Shown here: positions 17,496 to 29,100 of the stretch, piece after piece
How positions within the stretch are numbered: the stretch's first letter is position 1
How the letters are laid out: each line of letters begins with the position of its first letter
DNA from: Deltaproteobacteria bacterium
GTDB taxonomy: Bacteria; Myxococcota_C; UBA6777
Reading direction: 5' to 3'
Length of the DNA: 64,000 bases
NCBI GenBank assembly: GCA_002731275.1
Contig: PCBK01000123.1
Coordinates: 1 to 64,000 of the forward strand
Translations under genes and position numbers: made by a program
The notes under the pieces: model-generated
Seen by the model: the letters and a program-made list of their open reading frames with translations, nothing else
What the model was told of the DNA's origin: nothing
Database searches by the model: none

Positions 17496-18674
17496 ATGCA
17501 AAAACAAACGATGCCTCTTCATGAGATAGATGATACGAGCCCGAGGGGTCTGGTGCTTTCGGGTGGTGGTGCGCGTGGTGCTTTTCAGGTGGGTGTGTGG
17601 GAGATCTTGCGCAACAACCCGATGGGATTTCAATCAACTCCAGAAGTCCTGAGTGGGACATCAGCAGGCTCGCTCAATTGTGCTTTTATCGCGTCGGGTT
17701 TGAGCCCCAAGGAGATGTTGGAGTTTTGGTTATCATTGGCAGACACCCCTCCAATACGGGCTAACGAGCGCTTTTTTAGTCACTTGATCCAGGCACTACG
17801 TTCGCTGGCCATCCGTGAACCGATCCGCCAACCTTTTCGGCGTGTGAGAGAGTTAAAGACACTCAAGCGTTTGCTTGGCAAACACTCCTGGATGTGGCCT
17901 GGTGGTGCGTCGGCGATGTGGCTTGAGTTTTTGTTGACCGCGCGTTTTGATTCAGTGAGTCAGATCCTGGACAAGATCGCGACGGTGTATTTGTTTGATA
18001 CGACGCCTTTGCGCAAACGGCTGCGTGACTTTATCGGCTCTACGACGGTACCACGTACAGACATCAAGCTCGCCATCAACACGGTGGATATCAAGACAGG
18101 GAATGTCGTGCGTTACATCAACCACCCAACGATTCACCAGAGTACGAAGACGACGACAAAACATTATGTGTACGAGAAGGACATCTCGTTGGATATGTTG
18201 CTCGCGAGCGCATCGATTCCATTGTTGTTTAACCCGATCAAGATCCGCGAACGTTTTTTGTGGGACGGTGGTGTGCTCGTGAATACACCATTAGCACCGG
18301 CAGTTGCGCTAGGAGCCAAGCGTATTGTACCAGTGCTGGTGACGACCAAAGAGCACGAGAATGACGATTCATTGAAGACATTTGGTGGGGCGATCGAGCG
18401 TCTGGCAGATGCTTTTTTGGAGAACGCTTACAACATCGACCGTAAGTTGATGCTCGAACGAAACACACTGGCATCCCATGTGCCAAAGTTGGGGTTGACA
18501 GAGGTAGAGTTGTACAAGGCGTTGCGTCCGGCACCTGATGCGATTTTTAACGCTGGTTCGTATTTGTACTTTGAGCGAGAAGCGATGACGGCAATGTACG
18601 AGGCAGGTAAACGAGCGGCACTGCGTTGGCTCTCCAAGGGTCCAGAGGTCGACGATAGAGAGTCCGAGGGCTGA
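17496..18674 (+). CDS. Patatin-like phospholipase
   Basis: 392 residues from the ATG at 17496, which has AGGA seven bases upstream. All patatin marks are present near the N-terminus and middle: oxyanion loop SGGGARGAFQVG, the serine elbow GTSAGS (nucleophile Ser), and the DGGVLVNTPLAP block with the catalytic Asp. The Ser-Asp dyad hydrolyses acyl esters of phospholipids or neutral lipids. No signal peptide is seen, so it is probably cytoplasmic or peripheral at the inner membrane. The C-terminal about 100 residues are helical. A longer in-frame start at 17403 lacks a ribosome-binding site. Confidence 0.9.
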   Translation: MQKQTMPLHEIDDTSPRGLVLSGGGARGAFQVGVWEILRNNPMGFQSTPEVLSGTSAGSLNCAFIASGLSPKEMLEFWLSLADTPPIRANERFFSHLIQALRSLAIREPIRQPFRRVRELKTLKRLLGKHSWMWPGGASAMWLEFLLTARFDSVSQILDKIATVYLFDTTPLRKRLRDFIGSTTVPRTDIKLAINTVDIKTGNVVRYINHPTIHQSTKTTTKHYVYEKDISLDMLLASASIPLLFNPIKIRERFLWDGGVLVNTPLAPAVALGAKRIVPVLVTTKEHENDDSLKTFGGAIERLADAFLENAYNIDRKLMLERNTLASHVPKLGLTEVELYKALRPAPDAIFNAGSYLYFEREAMTAMYEAGKRAALRWLSKGPEVDDRESEG

Positions 18675-18767
18675 CGTTTTTCCTTGTGAACAAAAAACTC
18701 AAGAGATACAAAAACATATAGCGACGCCTCTTTTTTCTACCCCAAGTGGAAATTTTCTTCATTAACA

Positions 18768-18796
18768 TTGATAACAAAAAAAGTACAAAATACAAC
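18768..18796 (+). promoter_or_regulatory. Candidate promoter upstream of the Tc-like locus
   Basis: TTGATA (18768-18773), a 17-base spacer, TACAAC (18791-18796). The match is moderate (5 of 6 and 4 of 6). It would give a leader of over 400 bases containing the palindrome and direct repeats, which then could act at the RNA level. Confidence 0.25.
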
Positions 18797-18854
18797 TAAA
18801 CACTTGTATCTATAGAGAGATCACAACTTCGAGATCACTAAAAAAAATTGTCAC

Positions 18855-18904
18855 ATTTTTGTGACATAAAAAGAAAAAGTCCACTTTACCGCTCCCAAAA
18901 AAGA
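18855..18904 (+). repeat. Direct repeat, copy 1
   Basis: Begins ATTTTTGTGACATA, continues through AGAAAAAGTCCACTTT and ends in a CCCAAAAAAG run. The 5' end overlaps the palindrome GTCACA-tttt-TGTGAC (18850-18865). The second copy starts about 89 bases downstream. Confidence 0.7.
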
Positions 18905-18943
18905 GGTCCCAAGCTCCACCACTCTAAAAAAACATACGATCAT

Positions 18944-18994
18944 ATTTTTGTGACATAGAAAGAAAAAGTCCACTTTTGCCGCCCCCAAAAAAGA
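18944..18994 (+). repeat. Direct repeat, copy 2
   Basis: Nearly identical to the copy at 18855, with a few substitutions in the GC-rich middle. The palindrome's left arm is degraded here (ATCATA instead of GTCACA), so only the right TGTGAC half-site is kept. Confidence 0.7.
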
Positions 18995-19242
18995 CTCCTA
19001 ACATCCACCTATCCGTCTTGACGAAACACATTCTTTTCGATAATCTTTCGACACACAACGTCCCAAGAAAAACATTTAAATTTGTATAACAAAAGAACTC
19101 ACAGTCCACTGAAAGAACAGTTGATTTGACGTCCAGAAGAAAAAGAAGCGTCGCGTGATCATCTGTAATGACTGATTGCCCTACATACAAAACAAGTATA
19201 TCGCGAACGTTGATTACCATGGCATACCCAACAGGAAAAATG

Positions 19243-22200
19243 ATGCGAAACATCTACATACTCGCCATACTCTCAATCATCTCACTCTCAGTGGGTTGCG
19301 GACCTGCTGTCTGCAAGGAGGACACCGACTGCACCCCCATCCAAATCTGCGAAGCACAAAGCTGTGAACCCCGCTGTGAGACTGGAAAATGTGACAAGGG
19401 CAAATACTGCGCAAGCGACGGAAGGTGTCAGGAAGGATGCACATCCAACGACAACTGTCAGGCAGAGACCCCCACATGCAACACCTCAGAGAAAAAGTGT
19501 GTCATGTGTATCAACAGCGAAGACTGTAAAGGTGATCATGCTGGGTACGTCTGCGATCAAAAGACATGCCGCAAGTGTGCGGATGATAAAGAATGTGAAA
19601 CTCCTCTCACTTGTAACAAAGATGGCAAATGCACAGAGAACAAAGCCACCTGCCCCAATACACAAGTTGAGTATCCAGAAGGTTCAGGGAAATGTCATGA
19701 CACATGTGAAACCCTCGCATGTGATAAAGACAACCGTACCTGCAAAGACCAAGAGCAAATCCCAGCTTGTGATGTTTGCAAAGATGGATTCACAGAAGAT
19801 GCCAACAAAAAGTGTGTCCCCTCCTGCAAGACAAACCTAGATTGTCAAGGCGGTCAGGCTTGTATCAACTCTCTCTGTACTCCTTGCACGAAAGATGAAG
19901 ATTGTAATCAAAATGACAAAGAAGTTTGTGAGAGTGGCATATGCAAAAAACCCGGCGATGTCTGTCCATCAGGTCAAATTGAATTTCCAAAAGACTCAGG
20001 AAAATGTGTTGACTCATGTGCAACCCTAAAGTGTCAGGATGCCTTCAGAAAGTGCGATGATACCAACCCAACAGGCCAATGTGGAGATTGCCTGGATGGA
20101 TACAAAAGCAAGACAACGGGCGGCACATGCGAGAAAAAATGCGTGAGTGACACAGATTGCCAAGGGGGTCAGATCTGCAAAGATGAGCTGTGTCAAGCGT
20201 GTACAGCAAGTAGTGAATGCTTTTCTGGCGAGGGTTCATGTAAGGCAGGCAAATGCGAGCGCTGTGCTGCAGATACTGACTGCGAAACGGGCAAAGAGTG
20301 CGACACAACCAGCACCCCAACAGTCTGCCGAACCAAGTGCCCCAATGGATTCCAGAGAGACCCCGGCACCAAACAATGTGTAGATGCCTGTAAAGCCCTT
20401 GACTGCGATACAAAAAACCGAACATGTGACAAAACAAGCACCCCCATCCAGTGTGGAAGCTGTTACATCACACACGTCGAAGATCCCCAAACCAAAACTT
20501 GTGTGACAAAGTGCTCAAATGACAATGATTGCACAAACGCACAAAAACCACTTTGCCGAAACGACATCTGTACAGGCTGCACTAACAGTACAGACTGCCC
20601 CTCCACACAAGTTTGTGATAGCGGGGCTTGTAAAGCAAACCCATGCCAACCCCCCGATCAAGTGTTTAACCCCACAACCAAGACATGTGTCCCCTCATGT
20701 ACAAAGCTTGGTTGTGCCGCACTCTTTAAGGAATGCCTGAACGAAAAAACCAACCCTTCTTGTGGTGGATGCCTGCCAACCCATGAACTCAAAAATGGAA
20801 CCTGCCAACCCAAAAGTTGCTCCTCTGTATGCAACGATTCCAACCAACTCTGCGAAGGTACAAAATGCATCAACGTCTGCAAACCTGGGTATGCTTGGGA
20901 TCCAACTTCTGGAACCAATGGCGCATGTGTCACCACAAGTGTCTTCTGTAGTGGGCGACTCGGAACAGGCTCTAGCACCGCAGCGGCCCAATACCTCGAA
21001 ACGAACGCAAGCGGCCAGTACATCGTCGAGACCATCCCTAACCCCAACTGGAACAACACGACTTATACAGAAAAATATATCCCCATTTGCGTCCCTAAAG
21101 TAGGCTACTATGCGACCCTTGTGGGTTCTGGCTCGACAGTTGAGTATGGTGTCTGTGACCACGATGGGGATGGTTGGGTCGGACGCACCGCGTATCGCTT
21201 TGTCGAGGATAGTCGCCTCAAAGTTGGTGGAATAGACAAACCCTACAAAAAATACGTCAAATGTATCGTCCACAAAGTCGAACACATCGCCTATCGCCGA
21301 ACCACGAACATTCACAACGATGGACAGTTTGAGTTTATCGAAAGTCTCCCACCAGCAGAAGCTTTTGAGCTCTGGGAGACTGATAGAAATGATGGGCATC
21401 CCAACACAAACCAAGCGGACAAGCCAACATTTCCGAAAGACCAAAATCCCAAAAACGGCAAAACGTTGTTTGCACCAGCAGCGATCAACTCCTTCACAAA
21501 AGCCTGTGCCCCAAGTGTCGACCTCAACGACAACGGGGAAAATGACTACGAAGAAACACCCATCACAAAAGTGGGCGACTTTCAGGTCTTTCTCAAGTGG
21601 TCTTACTACACAGAACTTGCTTACGGTTACTTCGTCCCGACCGCCTTCAAATCCATTGGTGGGAAGTCCCTCCCCAATGTCTATGTGATCCAAGAGAGAG
21701 ACCGCACAAAAACGACAGCGAACGCCGGGCTTCCACTAAGTTGTACAACCACAGGCACAAACGAATACTGGCGACAATGTATCCTCCGCGATGACCAGGT
21801 CTGCAACGCGACACCAGACCAAGGCCGCTCCCAATGTTGGCACTATAAAACCGATGCGACGACACAACAAAAGATCCGCACGATCAAAAGGGGCCTCCCC
21901 AGTCTCTTTAAGTGCGTTCACTTTCTCAAAGAAGATACACCAAAATTCTATGACACCACCAAACACGGCACAAATTACACACGACACACATGTTCTCTGA
22001 GCACACCACCGAGCAAAGTCTTCGATAAAGGCCTCGCTTCAGAGCGAACAGACAGCGTCTTCACCTGCGCAGCGAGTACAAGTGCTCCTAAAGAAGACGA
22101 TGTCGGTTGGGCATGTCGTGGATATGAACCGCACACAAAATCCTCGACAGAGGCGGGCACAGATTACAAGGCTGGTTGTGTACAGGAGTGTACAGATAAC

Positions 22201-22548
22201 AACTACGACGCCAGTAAGCCAACAGACAGTCTTCTTGCCTGCCCGGGAACACGAGTGCTTGGCGACAAAATCTGTAAAACAGATCCAAGCAATTACGGAA
22301 AAGGTAGCTGTGACCTCTTCTTGCACTACGGTCACATAGGTTCCGTTGGCTGCGCAGGATCCACCGGCTGCTCACCTGTCTCAAAAGGGGGTGACTTTGT
22401 TCTGTACGATGCGAGCTTCACGGGGACAACGATGTCGTACGACGCCAACCAGCCAAACACGACAGGTAGCATCGGGTGCGCAGGCGTCTCCTCGGTGTCA
22501 GGTGCGACACTCTGTCTCTATGGTGGATTCAGCTCCGAAGGGCCATAG
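19243..22548 (+). CDS. Large Cys-rich surface lipoprotein, first gene of the Tc-like locus
   Basis: 1,101 residues. AGGA lies seven bases before the ATG at 19243 (the ATG at 19240 is adjacent). A signal peptide ends in the lipobox LSVG-C. Residues about 20-590 are a tandem array of short Cys-rich modules of the form DxDCxxGQxCxxxxCxxC, common in Myxococcota surface proteins. The C-terminal about 500 residues are not repeated. They contain a DHDGDGW calcium-type loop near residue 655 and many cysteines, and I recognise no family there. It is followed on the same strand by a small lipoprotein and the TcA-like gene. It is probably an extracellular stalk or receptor-binding component; the role is inferred from position only. 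Confidence 0.75.
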   Translation: MRNIYILAILSIISLSVGCGPAVCKEDTDCTPIQICEAQSCEPRCETGKCDKGKYCASDGRCQEGCTSNDNCQAETPTCNTSEKKCVMCINSEDCKGDHAGYVCDQKTCRKCADDKECETPLTCNKDGKCTENKATCPNTQVEYPEGSGKCHDTCETLACDKDNRTCKDQEQIPACDVCKDGFTEDANKKCVPSCKTNLDCQGGQACINSLCTPCTKDEDCNQNDKEVCESGICKKPGDVCPSGQIEFPKDSGKCVDSCATLKCQDAFRKCDDTNPTGQCGDCLDGYKSKTTGGTCEKKCVSDTDCQGGQICKDELCQACTASSECFSGEGSCKAGKCERCAADTDCETGKECDTTSTPTVCRTKCPNGFQRDPGTKQCVDACKALDCDTKNRTCDKTSTPIQCGSCYITHVEDPQTKTCVTKCSNDNDCTNAQKPLCRNDICTGCTNSTDCPSTQVCDSGACKANPCQPPDQVFNPTTKTCVPSCTKLGCAALFKECLNEKTNPSCGGCLPTHELKNGTCQPKSCSSVCNDSNQLCEGTKCINVCKPGYAWDPTSGTNGACVTTSVFCSGRLGTGSSTAAAQYLETNASGQYIVETIPNPNWNNTTYTEKYIPICVPKVGYYATLVGSGSTVEYGVCDHDGDGWVGRTAYRFVEDSRLKVGGIDKPYKKYVKCIVHKVEHIAYRRTTNIHNDGQFEFIESLPPAEAFELWETDRNDGHPNTNQADKPTFPKDQNPKNGKTLFAPAAINSFTKACAPSVDLNDNGENDYEETPITKVGDFQVFLKWSYYTELAYGYFVPTAFKSIGGKSLPNVYVIQERDRTKTTANAGLPLSCTTTGTNEYWRQCILRDDQVCNATPDQGRSQCWHYKTDATTQQKIRTIKRGLPSLFKCVHFLKEDTPKFYDTTKHGTNYTRHTCSLSTPPSKVFDKGLASERTDSVFTCAASTSAPKEDDVGWACRGYEPHTKSSTEAGTDYKAGCVQECTDNNYDASKPTDSLLACPGTRVLGDKICKTDPSNYGKGSCDLFLHYGHIGSVGCAGSTGCSPVSKGGDFVLYDASFTGTTMSYDANQPNTTGSIGCAGVSSVSGATLCLYGGFSSEGP

Positions 22549-22630
22549 CACACACCAACAAACAAGCGGAAGAGTCTACAACATGGAAGTTGTGGCCTTG
22601 TCTCCCCACCCTTTCAAAGAGAAGCACGAT

Positions 22631-23149
22631 ATGTTCATTCGAACTGCACTGATGACACTCACACTGTGTTTGGGCGCCGTTACATTTTTGGGTTGTCCAC
22701 AAACAGGCACCACGGAGAAAGGGGCACCTGACGCCCAAGAATCCACACAAGAAGCCCCCACACCAGAGCGAAAACCACAACCTGAGCAGTCTCCAGAGCA
22801 GGAGACACCAGAGAATCATCCAAAGCTCTGCAATACAGGCGAGCTTTGTGTTGACATTCAACCCAACAACGCACGGGCATGTGAGCTTGTCCTCTCCATC
22901 CCAAACACCACCGCTGTCACGATCTCTTTTGATGAAAGTGTCAGAGGACGATGGCTCCGAAAAGGCGATCGTATAGCGATTGTTATGTTCTCCAAAAAGA
23001 ACAACGCACTCACCCACCACGCGCTCAAGCTCAAGTCAGAAAAAGCAGAGTCCACTATCCCTTGGAATATTCAAAAACAACATTGCTATGACTGGAATGG
23101 ACATCCCATCTCCAACGTCACCATACAGCCGGTAAAGGATACACAATGA
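22631..23149 (+). CDS. Small lipoprotein between the Cys-rich and TcA-like genes
   Basis: 172 residues. I chose the ATG at 22631 because a signal peptide begins there and ends in VTFLG-C; an upstream ATG at 22583 would place about 16 residues before it. An acidic Pro/Gln/Glu stalk (about 25-60) precedes a ~110-residue domain with four cysteines and beta-strand character. Its TGA overlaps the ATG of the next gene (ATGA), which ties its translation to the TcA-like protein. It may be an assembly partner, chaperone or anchor; no homologue is recognised. Confidence 0.7.
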   Translation: MFIRTALMTLTLCLGAVTFLGCPQTGTTEKGAPDAQESTQEAPTPERKPQPEQSPEQETPENHPKLCNTGELCVDIQPNNARACELVLSIPNTTAVTISFDESVRGRWLRKGDRIAIVMFSKKNNALTHHALKLKSEKAESTIPWNIQKQHCYDWNGHPISNVTIQPVKDTQ

Positions 23150-26100
23150 TACGCCTCACCCCACGACAGAGTTGGAACGCGAAGCTCATCTTGATCTTGC
23201 GCTTGTTGTTCCTCACTTCCATCTACATATACGTTACAGGTTGTTCAACCCCTCCAGAGACAGGAACAATCTGCTACAAAAAACAGGGCTGCGCTTGCGA
23301 CCCAAACGACGCAAGCTGTGAGGGCTCTCTGAAATGTATCCGCGGTTACTGTGGCAATGAAGAGTGCACTCGCCAAAAAGGTTGCAAGTGCGACAAAGAC
23401 GCAAAGTGCGACATCGGCCTGCGATGTTATTTGGGGTATTGCCTGGAAAAAGAAACTGTCAATGATCCCTGCAAAGACAAAGAAGGCTCACAAAATTGTC
23501 CATGTAAAGCCGACGCAAAGTGCGATGACAACCTACTTTGTAACAGTCAAAATGTTTGCGAAGCAGCCTGCACTGCTGTTGGCTGCAGTTGCAGCAAAAC
23601 CTCGAAGTGCGATGCAGGCTTGACCTGCTCACAAGGGTTCTGTGCAGAAACATGTGATGCCGGTAAGGCAGGCTGCCCATGTGATAAAGATGGAGGGTGT
23701 ACAGGTGATCTCGTCTGTAGCGCCTTGGGAAGCTGTGTCCCAGCGACTTGCAAGTCTGATGATTACGGGAAAAAAGCAGGATGCCCATGTGACAACACCG
23801 GCCAGTGTGGCACCGACCTGCTTTGTACAGTGAATAATCTGTGTCGTGGTTGCAAAGACGGCGAAGCTGGCTGCGCCTGTAAAACAGGAAACGTCTCTCC
23901 TTGCGCAGATGGGCTTCTTTGCAAAGACAACATCTGCAAAAGTTGTATCGGCGAGATCGGATGTGGATGCTTTGCAGACGACCGTTGTAACGCGGGGGCT
24001 CGCTGTGAAGACAAAAATGGCACCAAACAATGTGTTTCCTGCGGCAACACTCTTGAAGGCTGTTCATGTCGTGAGAACGCTGACTGCTTAACAGACGGAC
24101 TCGTTTGTCTCGGTGGCTTCTGTAAAACCTCACAAACAGGTACTGTCGTCAACCAAAAACCGACCAATCCACGCTGCTATACTCCCTGTAGTGGCGATAG
24201 TATCGACTCCAAAACAGGTGCACTACAGATCTGTAGTGTGCGCTTCAAGCTCCGAGAAGGATGTCAGGCCAAACAAACCTGCACCAATGGTAGCTGCATC
24301 GAGAATGGCACAACACCAAAGGCTGATGAATACCCCAATTGCCAATCAAACACGGACTGCCCCAGCTGGCAAGCTTGTGTCAAAGACAGCAACGGCAAAG
24401 GGGTGTGTTATTCGGATTGTGTAGGCGACGCAGACTGCCTGGGAAAAGGTCGCTGCTATCGGTATGTTTGTAGACTCCCCTGCACAACGACAAATGGCGC
24501 CTGTCCAAAAGATCAACACTGCGAGACTGACGGACAGGACAAAGGTTTTTGTGTCCCCAAAACCAAAACCAACACGAGCAAGCCAGCAGCCTCGACCTCT
24601 CCTGGCTCATTCCTGTTGAGTAGCCAACAACTCTCCTTCACCAACCAGCAAACGACTGCCGTCTTTGAACTGTGGAACAAGTCAAACTTACCCGTCTCCT
24701 TTCAGATCAAGCGCCTACAAGACGACACACCAACGGGCGGGAATCCCCAAAGTGCGCTCAACTGGCTGCAATTTGGTGTATGTGCGTCCAACACAGACAC
24801 CTCTTGCCCAACATTGAACAAACCACTCAACAAAAACAACCCATTCGTCATCGGCTCAATCGCGTCAAATACACGCATCCTCATCAAGATCGCCAACGCA
24901 GGTGGCAAGCCCGCAGCCTCATCGATCTACAAAGGTTCCTTTGAGGTTGATGGTGGTGTCTTAGGTAAACAGGTCGTGTACGTCGAGTATGCCCAGAGCG
25001 GAAACGGTCAGTGGGCCGGGAAAATTTATGCATTTGGTAACTTTAACGATCACAACCTCCCCAAATACAGCGACAACGTCTCGATCTCACAGCTTAAAGG
25101 AAATGCTTTCATCCAACGTTGGTGGGAATTCAAAAATAGCGCCCACTCCGACTCCGACTTCGAGGCTTTTCAAGCTGCTCTTCAATCCATAAAAAACGAA
25201 ACATGGCGTATCGACAAAGCACTCACTGATTGCGCTGTCTTGCGAAACACAAACAAAGGAAACGTCGCCTGCTATCCATACAAAGGAAACAAAGACGGTT
25301 ACGGCGTGCTCTCGGGAAGTTTAAGTGAGACTCCTGTCCCAACAGGGATCAGCGAGTTGAATATGGCTGTCAACCTACAAGAGACCAATAACGTCCTCAA
25401 AGGACGTATCGTCTCCGACCAAACCCTCCATTATCCAGGAGACCCGAGTATCGCGCTCACTTTCGAAGGAACAGCCGCACCTTCCGCCAAACGATTTACT
25501 CAGCTCACCAACATCAAAGCCGATGTGTATATCGGTGGTCGTTACAACCTCCACTCCAAAGACAACCCTACGGATGTCAAAAACCCCATCGTAGAAGGTA
25601 GCTGTGATACGACATTCTTCGCCAGAACCGCCGTGCCTTGGTTGGTTCCTGGGTTTTCGTTTGGAACCCACGCCAGCCTCGGACTGATCCGAGAGCGGTA
25701 TGAATGTCGCAATGTCAAATACCCAAACACAGCAAGAGGAAACATCACTGCCAACGACGCCAAGGCGTTGAATATCGCATTGAGTCAGGCCAATACCATC
25801 CCCAACGGACGCTCCCTGATCCGTCGTATTGAGCTCGTCGACGGTGCCCTCATCCAAAACAAGTTTCTCTTCATTATCTTCCGCGAGCGGTTCCGCTCCT
25901 TCTTTGATCCAGCAAAAGGCCAGCTAAACGGCTCGATCAACAAAGACTTCACAAACTACGGTTACATGGTGCTCGAACGCGTGCCCGCCCAGTTATTCGG
26001 AAATGACGGAGGAACATGTCAGTCTGATGCCAACTGCACAGGGGACAAAAAGTGCTTTCAGGGATTTTGCCAGGATGATCCATACAAAGGCTCTGAGCCG

Positions 26101-29100
26101 CCGTCACTGACCACATGCACGACGACATGTTCGGGCGGACAGGAGTGTATTAACGGTGTGTGTCGAATCAAGAGCAAACTCGAACAGGTCAGTTGCACAC
26201 CAGATGTCATTAAGGAGGCGACAGGGAGCACATTCTCACTCAGAGATAACCAGAACAACGTCGTCGTGACCAAACCCCAACTCGAATCCCTCGTCAACGC
26301 GCTGCTTTATGGACAACCAAAGACCACAGGGTACGGCTTGTACACAAGTGATGCAGAGATCAAACAAAACATTCACTACTTGTGTGACAAGACAGGTCAA
26401 TTTGATGGTGGCAAAACCCAAGAGATCTGCCCAGTCGGAAGCCAGCTGATCTTCTTCGAATTATCCGATACAGATGGTAGCAAAACGTACAAACATCCAT
26501 GTAACGATAGTGGAACGTGTGCTGTGGTGTTGCAAAAATATCGCACGAGTATCGCGAACTTTCGGGAAAATGTACAATGGCGTTGCAAAGACTCAAAGCA
26601 GGCGTTCTGTGACACCAACCGCACAAATCTGCGCGACGGGAAGGTCTTTTACAAGAAAGTCACCACAGGTACCTATTTGTCCCCATACAACAGCCTGCGC
26701 GCTGATATCGGGAATGCTTTCCGTTACAAGATCCAGTTTCGTAGTCGCACAGGCCAAAATGTCGGCTTTACCCCCGAGTTGTGCCAACCTGGGGCGAGTG
26801 TCATCCCTTACTGTTACGATCCAAAGCTCATCGAGCAATTGGAACGACGTGTGAACTGTCTTGAGTCCATTTACACGGATAAGGGAGTCTATGACGTCCT
26901 CGGTGTAGGGACGACACTTGCAGTCGCCGTCAAAAAAGAACTTCAATTTATCTTTGGTTACAAAAACACTCTGAGCACAACAGGAAATATATTCACAGAG
27001 CAAGGCTTTGAGACACTCAACGCCGAACTCAAGATCATGCTCGGAGACGACGCTTTCGTAAAAGCCGCGACCAGTCGATTCGATCTCGCGGGCTCCAACC
27101 TTTACTCTTTTGAGGGTGATAAACTCGAACCCAACGGCATCAGATTGACGGGTGCGCTTGGATACGAGATGCACAATCTGTATCTCGCTGTGCAGTATTA
27201 CCAGATGGTCCTTGATCGAGCCTTTGCACAATCCTCGACCATCCAGGCATCTTTTCGCACAGGAAACTCGCTCGACTTCTTTATCACAGAAGAGACTGTC
27301 AACAATTACTTCCGCAAGCTGATCCTCGCGTCGACCAACAAAGCGCGCGCCTACAGCACGATCGCCCAACGTTATCATAAACTCGACCGTATCGACCTCG
27401 CCAAGAATGTCGTTCAGCGAGCATATGTCGCAACATTCATCGAATTTACCGTACTGACACGCTTGATGCGCGAGCTACTCAGTAACTCCAACGGTCTCGT
27501 CGCAGATGATATCAAACGCGCCATTGAACAGGCTGCGTTGACGTACAAAGCAGAGCTGATTCGCATGGGTGAGATCTTCAGAAAGGTCTCGAAACAGCTC
27601 GACTTTTTCGGGTTTCAGAGAGGCTACATCCCCTTCCCTGCGATGGAGAAAACCCAGACGAGCGCGTTCCGGGTGGCCTTTGACTTTGCCAGACAGAAAA
27701 TGCTCTCGGCAAAAGAGAAGGAAAACTTGGCCCTCCAAAACAAGAGAAGCTACGACACAGACGCTGTCAGCTTCCAGAATGAGCTCGTCAAGATCCAACA
27801 AAACTACGAGAACCAACTCGTCGATCTCTGTGGTAGCATCAAGGCCAACGGAAAGATCTATCCAGCGATCCCCAAATACGCCTATCTCGACCCCAAAACA
27901 GAAGCCTTTGGCAACCCTTGTGGTTTGACAGGGACCGGACAACTATACACTGCACGCGCGAACCTCGACAAAACACGTATCTCCTTCCAAAGTTTGCGCA
28001 TCTCCCACTCCAACGTCGAACAACAAATCATCAACGAAGAGAACCGGATCAAACAGTATTGTAAGACCAATTGGGATTTGGCTCAGTACACTTGGAGCAT
28101 CAGAGGTCAGCAGAGAGATTTAAAATCACAAATCGAAAGTTCAAGAGCAGCAATCGAACGAGCCAATCAGACTTTCCAGGCCGTTTCAAGTTATGCTGAA
28201 GCAATAAAATGCTTTATCATCGCAGGGTTTTCAGCCGGAAGCAATTGCCCACAAGCCTTTGCAAGCGCAACTATCATCAACGCAGCGAGAGCAATCCGAG
28301 ACTCCAACGTCAGTAAACAGCAAAACATCATCCAACAGAAACAACAAGACATCGCGAATCTGACCTCGACGCTGGAGCAGCAACAACTCAAAGTCCAATG
28401 TGATAACGCCAAAATCGAGAGCCAAATCCGTCTGACGAACCTGCGCAACTCCATGCTCAACTTCGAGCTCGACGCCTTGAAGGCTGACTACGATATCCGT
28501 ATCGCCATCTCCAACATCACATCACTCGAAAACAAAGCCCAACGCCTGATCGCACAGATGGATGAGTCTTCACAGCTCGCGATCAATGTTCAGGCCGCCA
28601 AAAATGATCCAAACGTCCGTATTTACAAAAACGACGCGATCATCACAGCAGAGATGACCTTCGACATCGCGTTACGAGAGGCCTACCGGACCACCCTCGT
28701 CTATGAATACTACACAGGTACGAGCTACGCCCGAAAAGGAGAGCTATATCTGACTCGTATGGTCTCCTACGGCAAGTACGCTCTCGAAGCGTACCTCACA
28801 CAGCTTGAGCTGGACTTTCGGGAGTTTGAGGAACAAAACGGCAAACCAGATACTCGTGTCGCGGTTTACTCCCTACGAGATGATATTCTCAATATCGAAC
28901 GCATCGATAAAACCAGCGGCGCGCCAAGGACCATCGCGCAGCGTATCGCTGACTTCCAGGCCGCGCTCACAGATAGAAACCGCCTCAACAACGAAGGCTT
29001 CATATCATTTCCATTTGACATCTCTGTGGACAAAGGCACCTCAAAGGTCTCCCCCATCACCTATAACCACAAGATCCTCTACATCGAGGCCGAGTTTGTT

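Larger units (their letters stand above)
18675..19242. other. 568-base AT-rich region upstream of the Tc-like locus
   Basis: No credible gene. The region is visibly richer in A and T than its surroundings. It carries a candidate promoter (18768-18796), a palindrome GTCACA-tttt-TGTGAC (18850-18865) and a ~50-base direct repeat (18855-18904 and 18944-18994). As the only long non-coding stretch before the large surface-protein genes, it is the likely control region of that locus. Confidence 0.55.

Noticed and set aside
20695..21693. Minus-strand frame of 332 codons inside the Cys-rich lipoprotein gene
   Set aside because: Shadow frame. The plus strand has a signal peptide, lipobox and regular Cys modules, while the minus frame has none.
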